Source: an uncultured Lachnospiraceae bacterium (GTDB lineage: Bacteria > Bacillota > Clostridia > Lachnospirales > Lachnospiraceae). Taken from it: a stretch of DNA of 61,969 nucleotides. A program made the translations under genes and the position numbers. The notes below the pieces were generated by a model. It worked only from the letters and a program-made list of their open reading frames with translations. It did no database searches and had not been told where the DNA came from. Below, in pieces: positions 51,381 through 60,764 of this stretch; the first letter of the stretch is position 1; every line of letters begins with the position of its first letter. The DNA is taken from the NCBI GenBank assembly GCA_910579085.1, contig CAJTRU010000014.1:1-61969 (forward strand). The letters are read 5' to 3'.

Positions 51381-53477
51381 ATGAAGTTTTTTAGACAGAC
51401 GAAGGAAACAAAGCGTAAGTTAAGTTTCTTCATGGCTTTAGCAATGGTTATTTCATTGTTACCAGTATCACCAGTAGCTAAGGCAGCAGATACAAAGGTT
51501 ACGTTTAGTGTTTACGGCAGTGTTAAAAATGCAACAGTATCAGATATCAGTTCATCTACATCAGGAACTGCTATTATTACTCTTAAAGGTGATGGTGATA
51601 AGAAAATTACAGACATTAAGGGCTTAACAGCAGTACCAGTTTCAAATAATACTGTAACTGTTGCAACTTCAGTTTCTGTTATTGTATCAGGGCCTGCAAC
51701 TGCAATAACTACTGGTTGTATAAGTAAGAAGTTATCAACTGATGGCATAGCAACAATTACAGTTAAAAATATCACTAGAGCAGATGGTATAGTTTTAGGA
51801 GGCGAAGTAGTTTTAGAAGATTCATCTACTGACTCATCTCAAACTACCAAGCCATCTGAAACTAACAAGCCATCAGCTACTCCAGTACCAAAATATGAAG
51901 TTAGTGTTACTAACAAAGTTGGCGCAAATATTGCATTAACTGTAGGTACAGAAACTATTTCAAAAGCTAACACAACATTATCTATTGAAAAAGGTACAAA
52001 GCTTGATATTTCAGTTGCACCAAATGGAGATTATATCTGGAAAGATATTCCTGAATTAACAATTGATGGTTCTAAAACAGGCTTTAAGGCTGAAGGTTCT
52101 AAATATACAAATTCAGTTGTTATTGATGCAAAAACTGCAATCGTAGTATCTGGTGGTTCAGTAGAAACAATACCTACAGAGGTAGTAACTAAAGTAGAAA
52201 ACGCTGCTAAACCTGCTGAAGGTCATGATGAAACTGTAGCAGTGGATACAAAAGGTACTACATCTGATATTATTTCTGCTATTGTTGCTAAAGAGAATGG
52301 CTCTCTAACTGCTGGAGCTATTGTTGAAGCATTAAAAGATGACGGAACAATAAACACAGTTTATAAGGTTAGCAAGTCTACTTCTGAAGCAGCAATTAAT
52401 ACAATTAAAAATGGCTTTGATAATATGGACGAAACACCAGAAGGATTAACAGAAGAAGTCTATACTAAAGCTATAGAAGATGGTTATGCTGTTGATATTG
52501 ATATAAAGGCAGTATATACTATTGGTGATGTTACAGGTGAAGTGGCAATCACTGTTTTAAAAAATGTAATAACAATTACAATGCCAATACCTGCTAAGCT
52601 TGCAGATAAAAAAGATGCCAATGGTGACTTTTATGCATTTAGGCTTCATGATGGCGAAGTAACTGCTATTAAGTGTGGAAAAACAACTGATGGTAAACTT
52701 ACAATTAAGAGCGACAAGTTCTCTACATATGTTATTTCATTTGTTCCAAGTGGAAATAATACAGATGATAATAAACCTACACCTCCTTCAGGTGGCGGCG
52801 GAATAGGTGGTTATGTTCCTTCAACTAGTGCTACACCTGCTCCTTCTGCAACAGCAGCTCCTTCTGCTTCACCTAGTGCAGACCCAAGTGCTACACCTGG
52901 TGTAGACAGTTCAGCAGCTCCTTCTGAATCAGGCGCTCCAGCTCCTGGTGGTGACACAACACCTACTAAAGCTCCAACAGCAACAGATAAGCCAGTTGAT
53001 GATAATAAGGATGACAATAACACTGGTGGTTCAACAACTGTTAAAGTAGGTAAGAAAGCTACAGTTAGTGGTTCACAGTACAAGGTAACAGCAGTAAAAG
53101 GTACAAGGACTGTACAGTTTACAAAAGGCAAGAAGAATGCTAAGAGCATTGTAGTTCCTTCAACTGTCAAGATTAGTGGTAAAAACTATAAAGTAACAAC
53201 TATTGCTAAAAATGCATTTAAAGGCAATAAGAAACTTGCAAAAGTTACAATTGGCAAGAATGTTAACAAGATTGGTGTAAGCGCATTCCAGAACTGCAGT
53301 AAGTTAAAGAGCATCGTTATTAAGAGCACAAAACTTACAGCTAAGAAAGTTGGTAAGAATGCATTTAAGGGCATCAACAAGAAAGCAACATTCAAAGTGC
53401 CAAAGAGCAAGGTTAAGGCATATAAAAAGATTGTTAAAGCTAAAGGCGCAGGCAAAAACGTTAAGGTGAAAAAATAA
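51381..53477 (+). CDS. Secreted BspA-like leucine-rich-repeat surface protein
   Basis: 699 residues from ATG 51381, eight bases after AAAGGTGG; several earlier ATG codons have poorer spacing. A KxYKSGKxW-less signal peptide (KLSFFMALAMVISLLPVSPVAKAA) is followed by about 430 residues of beta-rich domains, a Gly loop (PPSGGGGIGGYVPSTSA), a 75-residue Ala/Pro/Ser/Thr linker, and a Lys-rich C-terminal LRR_5 domain (VPSTVKISGKNYKVTTIAKN, AFKGNKKLAKVTIGKNVNKI, AFQNCSKLKSI, AFKGINKKATFKVPKSK). No LPXTG. Codons are unusually uniform compared with neighbours (ACA, GCT, AAA repeated). Likely a host- or matrix-contact surface protein. The relic at 34399 is a fragment of a related gene. Confidence 0.85.
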   Translation: MKFFRQTKETKRKLSFFMALAMVISLLPVSPVAKAADTKVTFSVYGSVKNATVSDISSSTSGTAIITLKGDGDKKITDIKGLTAVPVSNNTVTVATSVSVIVSGPATAITTGCISKKLSTDGIATITVKNITRADGIVLGGEVVLEDSSTDSSQTTKPSETNKPSATPVPKYEVSVTNKVGANIALTVGTETISKANTTLSIEKGTKLDISVAPNGDYIWKDIPELTIDGSKTGFKAEGSKYTNSVVIDAKTAIVVSGGSVETIPTEVVTKVENAAKPAEGHDETVAVDTKGTTSDIISAIVAKENGSLTAGAIVEALKDDGTINTVYKVSKSTSEAAINTIKNGFDNMDETPEGLTEEVYTKAIEDGYAVDIDIKAVYTIGDVTGEVAITVLKNVITITMPIPAKLADKKDANGDFYAFRLHDGEVTAIKCGKTTDGKLTIKSDKFSTYVISFVPSGNNTDDNKPTPPSGGGGIGGYVPSTSATPAPSATAAPSASPSADPSATPGVDSSAAPSESGAPAPGGDTTPTKAPTATDKPVDDNKDDNNTGGSTTVKVGKKATVSGSQYKVTAVKGTRTVQFTKGKKNAKSIVVPSTVKISGKNYKVTTIAKNAFKGNKKLAKVTIGKNVNKIGVSAFQNCSKLKSIVIKSTKLTAKKVGKNAFKGINKKATFKVPKSKVKAYKKIVKAKGAGKNVKVKK

Positions 53478-53525
53478 TTTTTTTACAATTCTATATGCAG
53501 CATCTGGGATATAATCCCAAAAGTG

Positions 53526-53556
53526 CCACCAGTAATTTTTACTGGTGGTATTTTTT
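53526..53556 (+). terminator. Strong terminator after the LRR protein
   Basis: CCACCAGTA (53526-53534) and TACTGGTGG (53540-53548), extendable by AA/TT pairs, then ATTTTTT. The rest of the gap to trmB (to 53910) is AT-rich with no gene. Confidence 0.9.
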
Positions 53557-53910
53557 ATTCTATATTGTAATTACCACTAGCAAAAAATATTGTATTATGG
53601 TTAAAATACTTTTACCCAAAGTATATACTTATACTTTATGTGCAAAATTTTGTCTGATATTCTATATACTGGTCCGCATAATATAGAAACTGCTTATACA
53701 CTTCCATAATTCTTATATAAATAAAAATCTTAAAACATATGGGAAATATTCTTATATTAAAGCCTGCTATTCTAAAAGCAATATACTGTATATAGTAAAT
53801 ATTCCAAAAATATTGGTGTAAAAACCAGAAAACAATATTATATTACAATATTTCCATAGAAACTTTTATATGGTACAATAAAGATAAATTTTTGAAATGA
53901 GGATAAATTA

Positions 53911-54567
53911 ATGAGACTTAGAAATGTTAAAGGCTCGCAGGAGCTTATTATAGATAATCCCTATACAATACAGGCAGACGGGGCAGACCCAGCTGATTAT
54001 AAGGGATTATGGAATAAAAATTTCTTCCATAACAATAACCCTGTCCATATTGAAATCGGAATGGGAAAAGGACAGTTTATAACAACACTTGCTGCCAGTA
54101 ACCCTGGTATTAATTATATTGGAATTGAAAAGTATTCAAGTGTACTTGTAAAAGCATTTAGTAAAAGGGAACAGCTCAGAACAGACAACCTTTTATTTAT
54201 AAGAATGGATGCTGAAAATATAACAGATTTTTTTGCGCCAGGAGAAACAGACAGGATTTACCTTAACTTTTCAGACCCCTGGCCAAAGGACAGACATGCC
54301 AAAAGGCGTCTTACTTCAAGACAGTTTCTTGAACGCTATAATACTATACTTTCAGAAAATGGATTTGTCCAGTTTAAAACAGACAACCGCCCGCTCTTTG
54401 ATTTCTCTGTTGAAGAAGCCAAAGAAGCTGGATGGTGTCTTGATGAAGTAAATTATAACCTCCATCAGTATGGGCCAGCAGAAAACAATGTTATGACTGA
54501 ATATGAACAGAAATTTTATAATCTTGGCAGCCCTATATACAAGCTTACAGCACACAGGCAGAAATAA
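53911..54567 (+). CDS. trmB: tRNA (guanine-N7-)-methyltransferase TrmB
   Basis: 218 residues. VHIEIGMGKGQFITTLA (AdoMet motif I), IGIEKYSSVLVKA, NFSDPWPKDRHAKRRLTSR and FKTDNRPLFDFS are the TrmB signatures. Forms m7G46 in the variable loop of tRNAs. ATG after GAGGA. Convergent with the AI-2E-type gene, three bases between stops. Confidence 0.97.
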   Translation: MRLRNVKGSQELIIDNPYTIQADGADPADYKGLWNKNFFHNNNPVHIEIGMGKGQFITTLAASNPGINYIGIEKYSSVLVKAFSKREQLRTDNLLFIRMDAENITDFFAPGETDRIYLNFSDPWPKDRHAKRRLTSRQFLERYNTILSENGFVQFKTDNRPLFDFSVEEAKEAGWCLDEVNYNLHQYGPAENNVMTEYEQKFYNLGSPIYKLTAHRQK

Positions 54568-54570
54568 TAT

Positions 54571-55872
54571 TTATTCTGCCTGTTCCAGCTCTTTCAGCGC
54601 TTTTATATCCCTGCCTTGCAGTTTATATTTTATAAATTTATTGGCAAGGAAACCAACTACTGCCACGACAGGTACACCTATAAACATTCCAAGAACCCCA
54701 AAATATGCACCACCAACAGTTATAGCAAATATTACCCACATAGGGTTAAGCCCGGTGGACTGGCCAAGAAGGCGCGGGCCAAGCACAAGCCCGTCAAACT
54801 GTTGCAGCACAAGTATCATTATTACGAATATAACTACCTGCTTCGGGCTTGTACACAAATAAACCAGCACACCTGGCACAGCTCCTATAAATGGCCCGAA
54901 ATAAGGTATCATATTGGTTATTCCTACAATAACACTTATTAAAACCGAATATGGAAGCCTTAGTATATTCATAAGCACACAACATATACATCCTATTATA
55001 AGGGAATCTACCGCTTTGCTTATAAGAAATGCACTAAATATATCATTACATTCCCTGAATGTATTACAAATAGCATTTCCCTTCTCCTCTTCAAACAAAG
55101 CATAAACAAATCTTTTTGCCTGGTATCTGAATAAATCCTTTCCGTTAATCATGTATATTGAAATAAAAAGTGCAAGCAACATATTAACAAGTCCCCTGAC
55201 TATTGAAACTGAAACTGAAAAAATCATAGGAACTACATTACCCACTATATTTGTCCCATAATCAACAATATCTGGAACCATTTCATTAAGCCTGTCAGTA
55301 ACTACATTAATATCTATGGCAGGATATTTCTGGTGAAGTTCCTTTAACATACTAAGTATATGCGAATAAACAACAGGAACATTTGATGCCAGTTCTGATA
55401 TACTTTCCCCTGTCTGTGGTATTACAAACACAAATGCTATTATTATAAAACCAACCAGTGTTATATAAGCAAACACCATAGCCAGTACTTTAGCCAGTTT
55501 TTTATGCCCGCCTTTAGTAATATATTTGAGAATGAGCCCCTCATACTTTACAACTATTGGTGAAACAAAATATGCAATAAGCACTGCTGCAAAAAATGGT
55601 GACAGCACCCCAAATAAGTTATAAATAAATTTCTTTGTATCTGTCCAGTTATTTATCAGCATATATATAATTGTACCAAAAAATATTACTAACAGAGCAT
55701 ACAGACATATATTTGCATATTTATGGTCAAGCTTAAAAAAACTGCCATGCTTTTTGTCTGCTTTCTTTTCTGGAATAGCTCCAGCCATAGAATTTTTATT
55801 GTTACCTTTCCCTGGAATTTTACTGTTCTTGTTGTCCTTTTTAATAATATCCCCATTAACCATTTTTGACAT
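54571..55872 (-). CDS. AI-2E family transporter (PerM-like exporter)
   Basis: 433 residues with a 45-residue Lys-rich cytoplasmic N-terminal extension, then about eight transmembrane helices. Family features: SPFFAAVLIAYFVSPIVVKYE, the extracellular helical insertion SELASNVPVVYSHILSMLKELHQ, and ITNMIPYFGPFIGAVPGVLV with QQFDGLVLGPRLLGQSTGLNPMWV. The family covers Na+/H+ antiporters and proposed AI-2 exporters; the substrate is not predictable. Confidence 0.92.
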   Translation of the reverse strand: MSKMVNGDIIKKDNKNSKIPGKGNNKNSMAGAIPEKKADKKHGSFFKLDHKYANICLYALLVIFFGTIIYMLINNWTDTKKFIYNLFGVLSPFFAAVLIAYFVSPIVVKYEGLILKYITKGGHKKLAKVLAMVFAYITLVGFIIIAFVFVIPQTGESISELASNVPVVYSHILSMLKELHQKYPAIDINVVTDRLNEMVPDIVDYGTNIVGNVVPMIFSVSVSIVRGLVNMLLALFISIYMINGKDLFRYQAKRFVYALFEEEKGNAICNTFRECNDIFSAFLISKAVDSLIIGCICCVLMNILRLPYSVLISVIVGITNMIPYFGPFIGAVPGVLVYLCTSPKQVVIFVIMILVLQQFDGLVLGPRLLGQSTGLNPMWVIFAITVGGAYFGVLGMFIGVPVVAVVGFLANKFIKYKLQGRDIKALKELEQAE

Positions 55873-56066
55873 AACACCATCCTGCCTGTACTTTAGATAA
55901 TTTTATATTCAACAGTATAGCCCTAATCTTCTCTTTTGGAAACAGTTTATAATTAAATTTAATGAATAATTAATTAATTTCTTTTGTTGATTTTCTACGC
56001 ACGATAGTTTAATATGTTTTTAATAAGAAAATTTAATTGCATTGGTATGCAGAAACGGAGGTAATA

Positions 56067-56624
56067 ATGGCTAAATCACTTATTTTTCTTGCACCAGGGT
56101 ATGAAGAGGTTGAGATGCTTACAGTTGTGGATATGCTAAGAAGGGCTGGCATTGAAATAAATATGGTGTCAATTACTAGTACTTTGGAAGTTACAGGTTC
56201 ACACAATATAACTATTAAAGCAGACCAGTTATTTAATGATGCAGACTTTGTCAATACAGACATGCTTATACTTCCTGGCGGGATGCCTGGAACAAATAAC
56301 CTGCTTGCATTTAAGCCTCTTACAGACAAACTTGTAGAATTTAACAATTCAGGTAAATTTACTGCTGCTGTATGTGCTGCTCCAAGTGTACTTGGCTCAC
56401 TTGGAATTTTAAATGGCAGAAATGCAACATGCTACCCTGGCTTTGAAGAAAAACTTACAGGCGCAAACTACCAGAAACAGCCTGTTATCAGGGATGGCAA
56501 TGTTATAACAAGCCGTGGTATGGGGACATGCATTGATTTTGCAGGTGAAATCATTGCGGCACTTGACAGTCCTCAAAAAGCAGAAGAAATAAAAGAAAAA
56601 ATTATCTACAATGATACTTATTAA
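56067..56624 (+). CDS. DJ-1/PfpI family protein
   Basis: 185 residues from ATG 56067, after GGAGG; the ATG ten codons upstream has no ribosome-binding site. DJ-1 branch: LAPGYEEVEML with Glu16 (counterpart of human Glu18), nucleophile Cys103 in AAVCAAPSVLG, and SRGMGTCIDFAGEII with the downstream histidine replaced. Proteins of this branch act on glyoxals or as redox chaperones. Single gene with an IR downstream. Confidence 0.92.
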   Translation: MAKSLIFLAPGYEEVEMLTVVDMLRRAGIEINMVSITSTLEVTGSHNITIKADQLFNDADFVNTDMLILPGGMPGTNNLLAFKPLTDKLVEFNNSGKFTAAVCAAPSVLGSLGILNGRNATCYPGFEEKLTGANYQKQPVIRDGNVITSRGMGTCIDFAGEIIAALDSPQKAEEIKEKIIYNDTY

Positions 56625-56668
56625 AAAACCAATTCTGGAATATTAACAGCTTAATAAAACATTTATCT

Positions 56669-56756
56669 CCAGGGCATGGCCTAAAATTATTGCTGCTGGC
56701 AAAGTCACCACATAGCCAGTTAAATATACTAATCTAAATTTTTAAACATGCCCTGG
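56669..56756. repeat. Inverted repeat downstream of the DJ-1 gene
   Basis: CCAGGGCATG (56669-56678) and CATGCCCTGG (56747-56756) are perfect inverted repeats, 68 bases apart, with GCTGGC/GCCAGT inside. Similar in style to the REP-like hairpins elsewhere but not sharing their sequence. No T-run. Confidence 0.5.
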
Positions 56757-56843
56757 TAAAACACATACCATAACAAGAAAAAATCTTTGCAGGAAATATT
56801 ATGAAAATTAAAAATCCCCTGCAAAGATAAATTATTACACAGA

Positions 56844-57659
56844 CTACAGCATTTCCTGGAACTCCTTAATCTTTTTCAAAGAAAGACCTGTATACAGTGC
56901 AATCTTTTCAGCAGACAGTTCTCCTTCCCTAACCATTCTTAATGCTAACTCTTCCCTTTCCTGTTCAATTCCACGTTCAATTCCACGTTCAATTCCACGC
57001 TCATATCCTTCCTCAAACTTCTCCTGGTAACTCATCTGTAAAGTCATATAATCAATCCTCCATTTCTCATTTCCCCTTGCGGACTGCACTGCTTCTTCAA
57101 GTTCCCTGGTAAATCCTGTCCCTGCACCTTTCCCGTCTATAAAGTCCAGCAGTTCCTTCATTTCCTGGTTCACATCATCTTCTGTCCCTTTTGTGTTCAG
57201 TATGATTTTAACTGTGTCATCCCCTAGCGCAAGCCCTAAATCCTGTACACAGCGGTTCTCAAATGTATACACATGCCGTCCTTTTCCAAACAGGTCAAAT
57301 GTACATACAAATATTACATAACTCTTTTTTAAATCCCTGTAATCCCTTCCCTTTTCCAGTATATTTAAGTCAATTACACCCTGGTAATACCTCATCCGCT
57401 TTGGCAGGTTATGTTTATTTGCTGTCTGCATCTCTATATTATATACTGTGCCTTCCCTATCCTCCACATATACATCCAGACGCACACTTTTTGCATCAAG
57501 TGACAGGTCTATGCTTTCCTGGGCACTTGGATACTCTATATGGTTTATTTTCACACCCAGCACTGTTTCCAGGAATGGTTTGCAGTATTTTGGGTTCTTC
57601 ATTATTATGCAGAACATAAAGTCATCTTTAAATTCCAGTTCTTCAAATCTTTTTACCAT
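56844..57659 (-). CDS. Rpn-family PD-(D/E)XK nuclease / putative transposase (copy 3)
   Basis: 271 residues. VRLDVYVEDREGTVYNIEMQ core, KRMRYYQGVIDLNILEKG and FVCTFDLFGKGRHVYTFEN match copy 1 almost block by block. The tail carries an in-frame RGIE repeat (three perfect 12-bp units) before a terminal helix pair (SAEKIALYTGLSLKKIKEF). Active-site Asp and E-x-Q are present. Forty bases upstream of its start lies a fragment of a further copy, implying past recombination among paralogues. Confidence 0.87.
   Translation of the reverse strand: MVKRFEELEFKDDFMFCIIMKNPKYCKPFLETVLGVKINHIEYPSAQESIDLSLDAKSVRLDVYVEDREGTVYNIEMQTANKHNLPKRMRYYQGVIDLNILEKGRDYRDLKKSYVIFVCTFDLFGKGRHVYTFENRCVQDLGLALGDDTVKIILNTKGTEDDVNQEMKELLDFIDGKGAGTGFTRELEEAVQSARGNEKWRIDYMTLQMSYQEKFEEGYERGIERGIERGIEQEREELALRMVREGELSAEKIALYTGLSLKKIKEFQEML
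56964..56999 (-). repeat. Three perfect 12-bp tandem repeats inside Rpn copy 3
   Basis: TTCAATTCCACG three times (56964-56975, 56976-56987, 56988-56999), encoding Arg-Gly-Ile-Glu per unit on the minus strand. Copy-number changes would keep the frame and alter the length of the linker. Confidence 0.85.
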
Positions 57660-57676
57660 GTTCTTTTTCCTCTATC

Positions 57677-57734
57677 TTTTATGTTTTAAACAATCTGCTG
57701 CTTCTTCAAGTTCCCTGACCAAACCTGTCCCTGC
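57677..57734 (-). pseudogene. Fragment of another Rpn-type gene
   Basis: The minus strand at 57734-57677 reads AGTGLVRELEEAADCLKHKR then stop, closely matching the internal segment AGTGFTRELEEAVQ of the adjacent gene; at DNA level 57695-57734 aligns with 57089-57126. No start codon. Remnant of a deleted paralogue or of a tandem duplication. Confidence 0.6.
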
Positions 57735-57929
57735 TTATGCCTAAATGCTTTGTTTACAACAGTATATCACATGCTTATGGTTATGTATATCTTAATCTTT
57801 TAAAATGAACTGGATATTATATTAATAAAATATAAAATAAAAAACAAACATAAAAACAGCTATAATCCTGTCTCTATGTTTGTTTAAGAATTCCATATAT
57901 AAAATTTCAATTATATTTTAATTATGTCT

Positions 57930-58406
57930 TTAAAATTTCTCCCACTGGTATGAAATTAATGTGCCGTCTGCACTGTAACCAAGTTCATACTTTTTGCTTT
58001 TGCCAATTAATTCTACTTCATATTCTGCATCTTCTAAGTCATAATCTATTTCTATAATTTTTGCATTTTTAACCTTTTTTTCTGCCTGGCGGCGTATATC
58101 TTTTTCAGAAACTTTTTTACTGCTTTTTCTGTGGCCTGTTTTTTCCCACTTATATTCTATAAGCTTTCCATTAGATGCCTGGTACACTAATTCATACTTT
58201 TTGCTGCCTTTTTTCATATCAACTTCATATGTCCATACACCATCGTCCTCATCTTCTTCAACAAACAAAACAGTAGCACCTTTGACATATTCAGATGCCA
58301 TTTCCTCTGCCTGGCTGCTGCTTGTAATCTTCTTTGCCTGTACATTAGCAGCAGAAAGCCCGCCTATACTTAATGCTAAACCTATTGCAATAATTTTCTT
58401 ATTCAT
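57930..58406 (-). CDS. Secreted PepSY-domain protein
   Basis: 158 residues, GGAGGTAATCAT before the ATG. Signal peptide (MNKKIIAIGLALSIGGLSAANVQA) and two tandem PepSY-like units (EEMASEYVKGATVLFVEEDE to LIEYKWEKTG; IRRQAEKKVKNAKIIEIDYD to LISYQWEKF) of matching layout. PepSY domains often inhibit proteases or act as extracytoplasmic modulators; no protease gene adjoins. Monocistronic. Confidence 0.88.
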   Translation of the reverse strand: MNKKIIAIGLALSIGGLSAANVQAKKITSSSQAEEMASEYVKGATVLFVEEDEDDGVWTYEVDMKKGSKKYELVYQASNGKLIEYKWEKTGHRKSSKKVSEKDIRRQAEKKVKNAKIIEIDYDLEDAEYEVELIGKSKKYELGYSADGTLISYQWEKF

Positions 58407-58542
58407 ATGATTACCTCCGTTCTTAAAATGTTATCAGATACATGTTATTTTAAAAATTAAAATTTTAACACAAACTTGTTCTGGCTTCCTCCTCTATACT
58501 TGTTAATATTATAACATCTATTTTAAAAACTTCAATATAAAT

Positions 58543-60636
58543 TTATTTCCTGGAAGCCATAACCACATTCTGTACCCTGTGCAGGATTATCCTGAGGTTA
58601 TATGGCTTTTCAACAAAGTCTGTAGCCCCAAGTGCAAATGACTTTTCAACACTCTTTTCACCTCCCTGGGAAGTTACAATTACTGGTATTTTCTTATACC
58701 TTTCATCCACTCCAAGATGCCTCATAAGTGTAAACCCATCCATTACAGGCATTACTAAATCAAGCATTATTACGTCTATTTTATTATAATTATCTTTAAT
58801 ATATTCCAGGGCTTCAGCACCATTTTCCTTTTCTACAATCTGGAAATATGAAGCAAATGATGTACTTAATATTTTACGGTTAAGTGCCAGGTCATCAACT
58901 ATAAGCATAACCCCCTGCGATTTTTTAAATTTAAGCCCATACAAACCATTAGATGATATCTCATCAATCTTGTCTAGCACATTATGCCTTAACATATATG
59001 CCTCAAATTCATCTGGTGGCATAGGCTTTGCATAATAATAGCCCTGTACAAAATTGCAGTCCATATTCCTAAGCATTTGTATCTGTTCTTCTGTCTCTAT
59101 ACCTTCTGCAACAACTGCATAATCCATCCATTTAGCAAGTCCTATTATAAAGCTCAAAATATTGTTGCTGTTTGTCCCCATATCGCCTTGTACAAAACCC
59201 ATATCAAGTTTTAATATATCAATAGGCAGTTCATTAAGCATATTTAATGAAGAATATCCTGAGCCAAAATCATCCATTTCTATTACAAAACCAATAAGTT
59301 TAAGCTGCCTGACTACCTCTATAATCTGCTCAGGATTATCAGTATAAGCCGTTTCTGTAATTTCCAGATGTATATGTTCTGGTTCTAGGTTGTGCTTATG
59401 TATAATACCCAAAATTATTTCTATAAAATCAGGGTTATATATATCTGTCCTTGATACATTTACAGATATCGGCACAACTGGATATCCGTTTTTAATCCAG
59501 TTTTCTACATATCCACATGCTGTATCCCATACATATTTATCAAGTTCTGTTATAAAACCATTTTTCTCAAAAAGCGGGATAAATTCGGCTGGGTTCATAA
59601 AACCTTTAACTGGATGCTGCCAGCGTACAAGCGCCTCTGCACCTGCAACCCTTTCAGAACCAAGGTCATACTTAGGCTGGAAATATACCATAAACTGCTT
59701 TTCCTTTAGCGCATTTTCCATACAGTTCACTATTTCCTGTTCATGCACCTGTTTTTCCCAGATTTTTTTATCATAATATGCAACATACTGTCCATATTTT
59801 CCTTTTATTGTATCAACTGTAAGCACAGCACGCCCAAACATAGCTGGCACTGGCATAGCCTTGTCCTCTATTTTATAAACGCCAAACCTTAACATTATAT
59901 TCATGCTTACTGGAAAATCATTAATAATCTTTACAACTGACTCAAGGTTTTCATTAAGCATTTCCTTATTATACTTTAAGAAAAGTACAAAATGGTCTGC
60001 CTCAAGCCTGCCACATAACTCATCTTTACTGATAAAATGTTTAAAAACCCTTGCCATATATACTAAAATGTTGTTGCCTGCATTTTCACCAAATAAGTCC
60101 TTAATAAGTCCAAAATTCTCTATATCAGAATATACAATTGCATATTCAGTGTCTGGGTTTTCTTCCAAAATCCTGGCGGCTTTCTGGCAAAAAACTTCTT
60201 CTGAATATACACCTGTAAGGTGGTCTTTCTGTAAATCACTTGCCATTGAAGCATTTTCACTGAGGTTAATAATATTATCAAGACGCTTCTTTACTATTAC
60301 CGGGCTGTACGGCTTATACAAGAAATCGCTTGCACCAGCAGATAATGCACTGATTTCTGTTTCCTCATCTTCTGTACTAGCAGTCATTATAACAGGTATC
60401 CTTGAAAGATACTCGTTTCTCTTCATAAAACGTAACAGTTCATCCCCACACTGCATGTCTGGCGTTATATCCAGAATAACAGCAGCTACCCTGCCAGCAT
60501 TGGAATCCAGTATCCTGTATGCTTCCCCAATGCTGGCAGACTCCATAACATTATAATACTCTTCTAAGAAAACAGCCGCCTTAGCCCTGTCTTCTTTATT
60601 ACTGTCAATTATAAGTACTGTCCTTATTCCTGCCAT
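58543..60636 (-). CDS. REC-GGDEF-EAL-REC signalling protein (probable c-di-GMP phosphodiesterase)
   Basis: 697 residues, cytoplasmic. First receiver about 1-125 (VLIIDSNKED, VILDITPDM, Lys in FLYKPYSP), GGDEF-type domain about 140-290 whose active motif is RLEADHF instead of GGDEF, EAL domain about 305-550 (GAEALVRWQHP, MDDFGSGYSSLNML, VVAEGIETEEQ), and a second receiver about 570-695 (LIVDDLALNR, VIMLDLVMPVMDG, FVEKPYN). The GGDEF is likely inactive or regulatory, the EAL residues look intact. Two receivers on either end suggest input from two kinases, and the hybrid kinase at 47163 is a candidate. GGGAGGGG before the ATG. Confidence 0.92.
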   Translation of the reverse strand: MAGIRTVLIIDSNKEDRAKAAVFLEEYYNVMESASIGEAYRILDSNAGRVAAVILDITPDMQCGDELLRFMKRNEYLSRIPVIMTASTEDEETEISALSAGASDFLYKPYSPVIVKKRLDNIINLSENASMASDLQKDHLTGVYSEEVFCQKAARILEENPDTEYAIVYSDIENFGLIKDLFGENAGNNILVYMARVFKHFISKDELCGRLEADHFVLFLKYNKEMLNENLESVVKIINDFPVSMNIMLRFGVYKIEDKAMPVPAMFGRAVLTVDTIKGKYGQYVAYYDKKIWEKQVHEQEIVNCMENALKEKQFMVYFQPKYDLGSERVAGAEALVRWQHPVKGFMNPAEFIPLFEKNGFITELDKYVWDTACGYVENWIKNGYPVVPISVNVSRTDIYNPDFIEIILGIIHKHNLEPEHIHLEITETAYTDNPEQIIEVVRQLKLIGFVIEMDDFGSGYSSLNMLNELPIDILKLDMGFVQGDMGTNSNNILSFIIGLAKWMDYAVVAEGIETEEQIQMLRNMDCNFVQGYYYAKPMPPDEFEAYMLRHNVLDKIDEISSNGLYGLKFKKSQGVMLIVDDLALNRKILSTSFASYFQIVEKENGAEALEYIKDNYNKIDVIMLDLVMPVMDGFTLMRHLGVDERYKKIPVIVTSQGGEKSVEKSFALGATDFVEKPYNLRIILHRVQNVVMASRK

Positions 60637-60764
60637 TCACCTCACCCCTCCCGGATAGTTTTTACTAAAAACATCATACTGCTATTCTACTATATAAAGC
60701 CAGGGAAATCAATGTTATGTCCAGCTATCTGGCAATAATATCCGGCCATTGCCAGGATTTTTTC

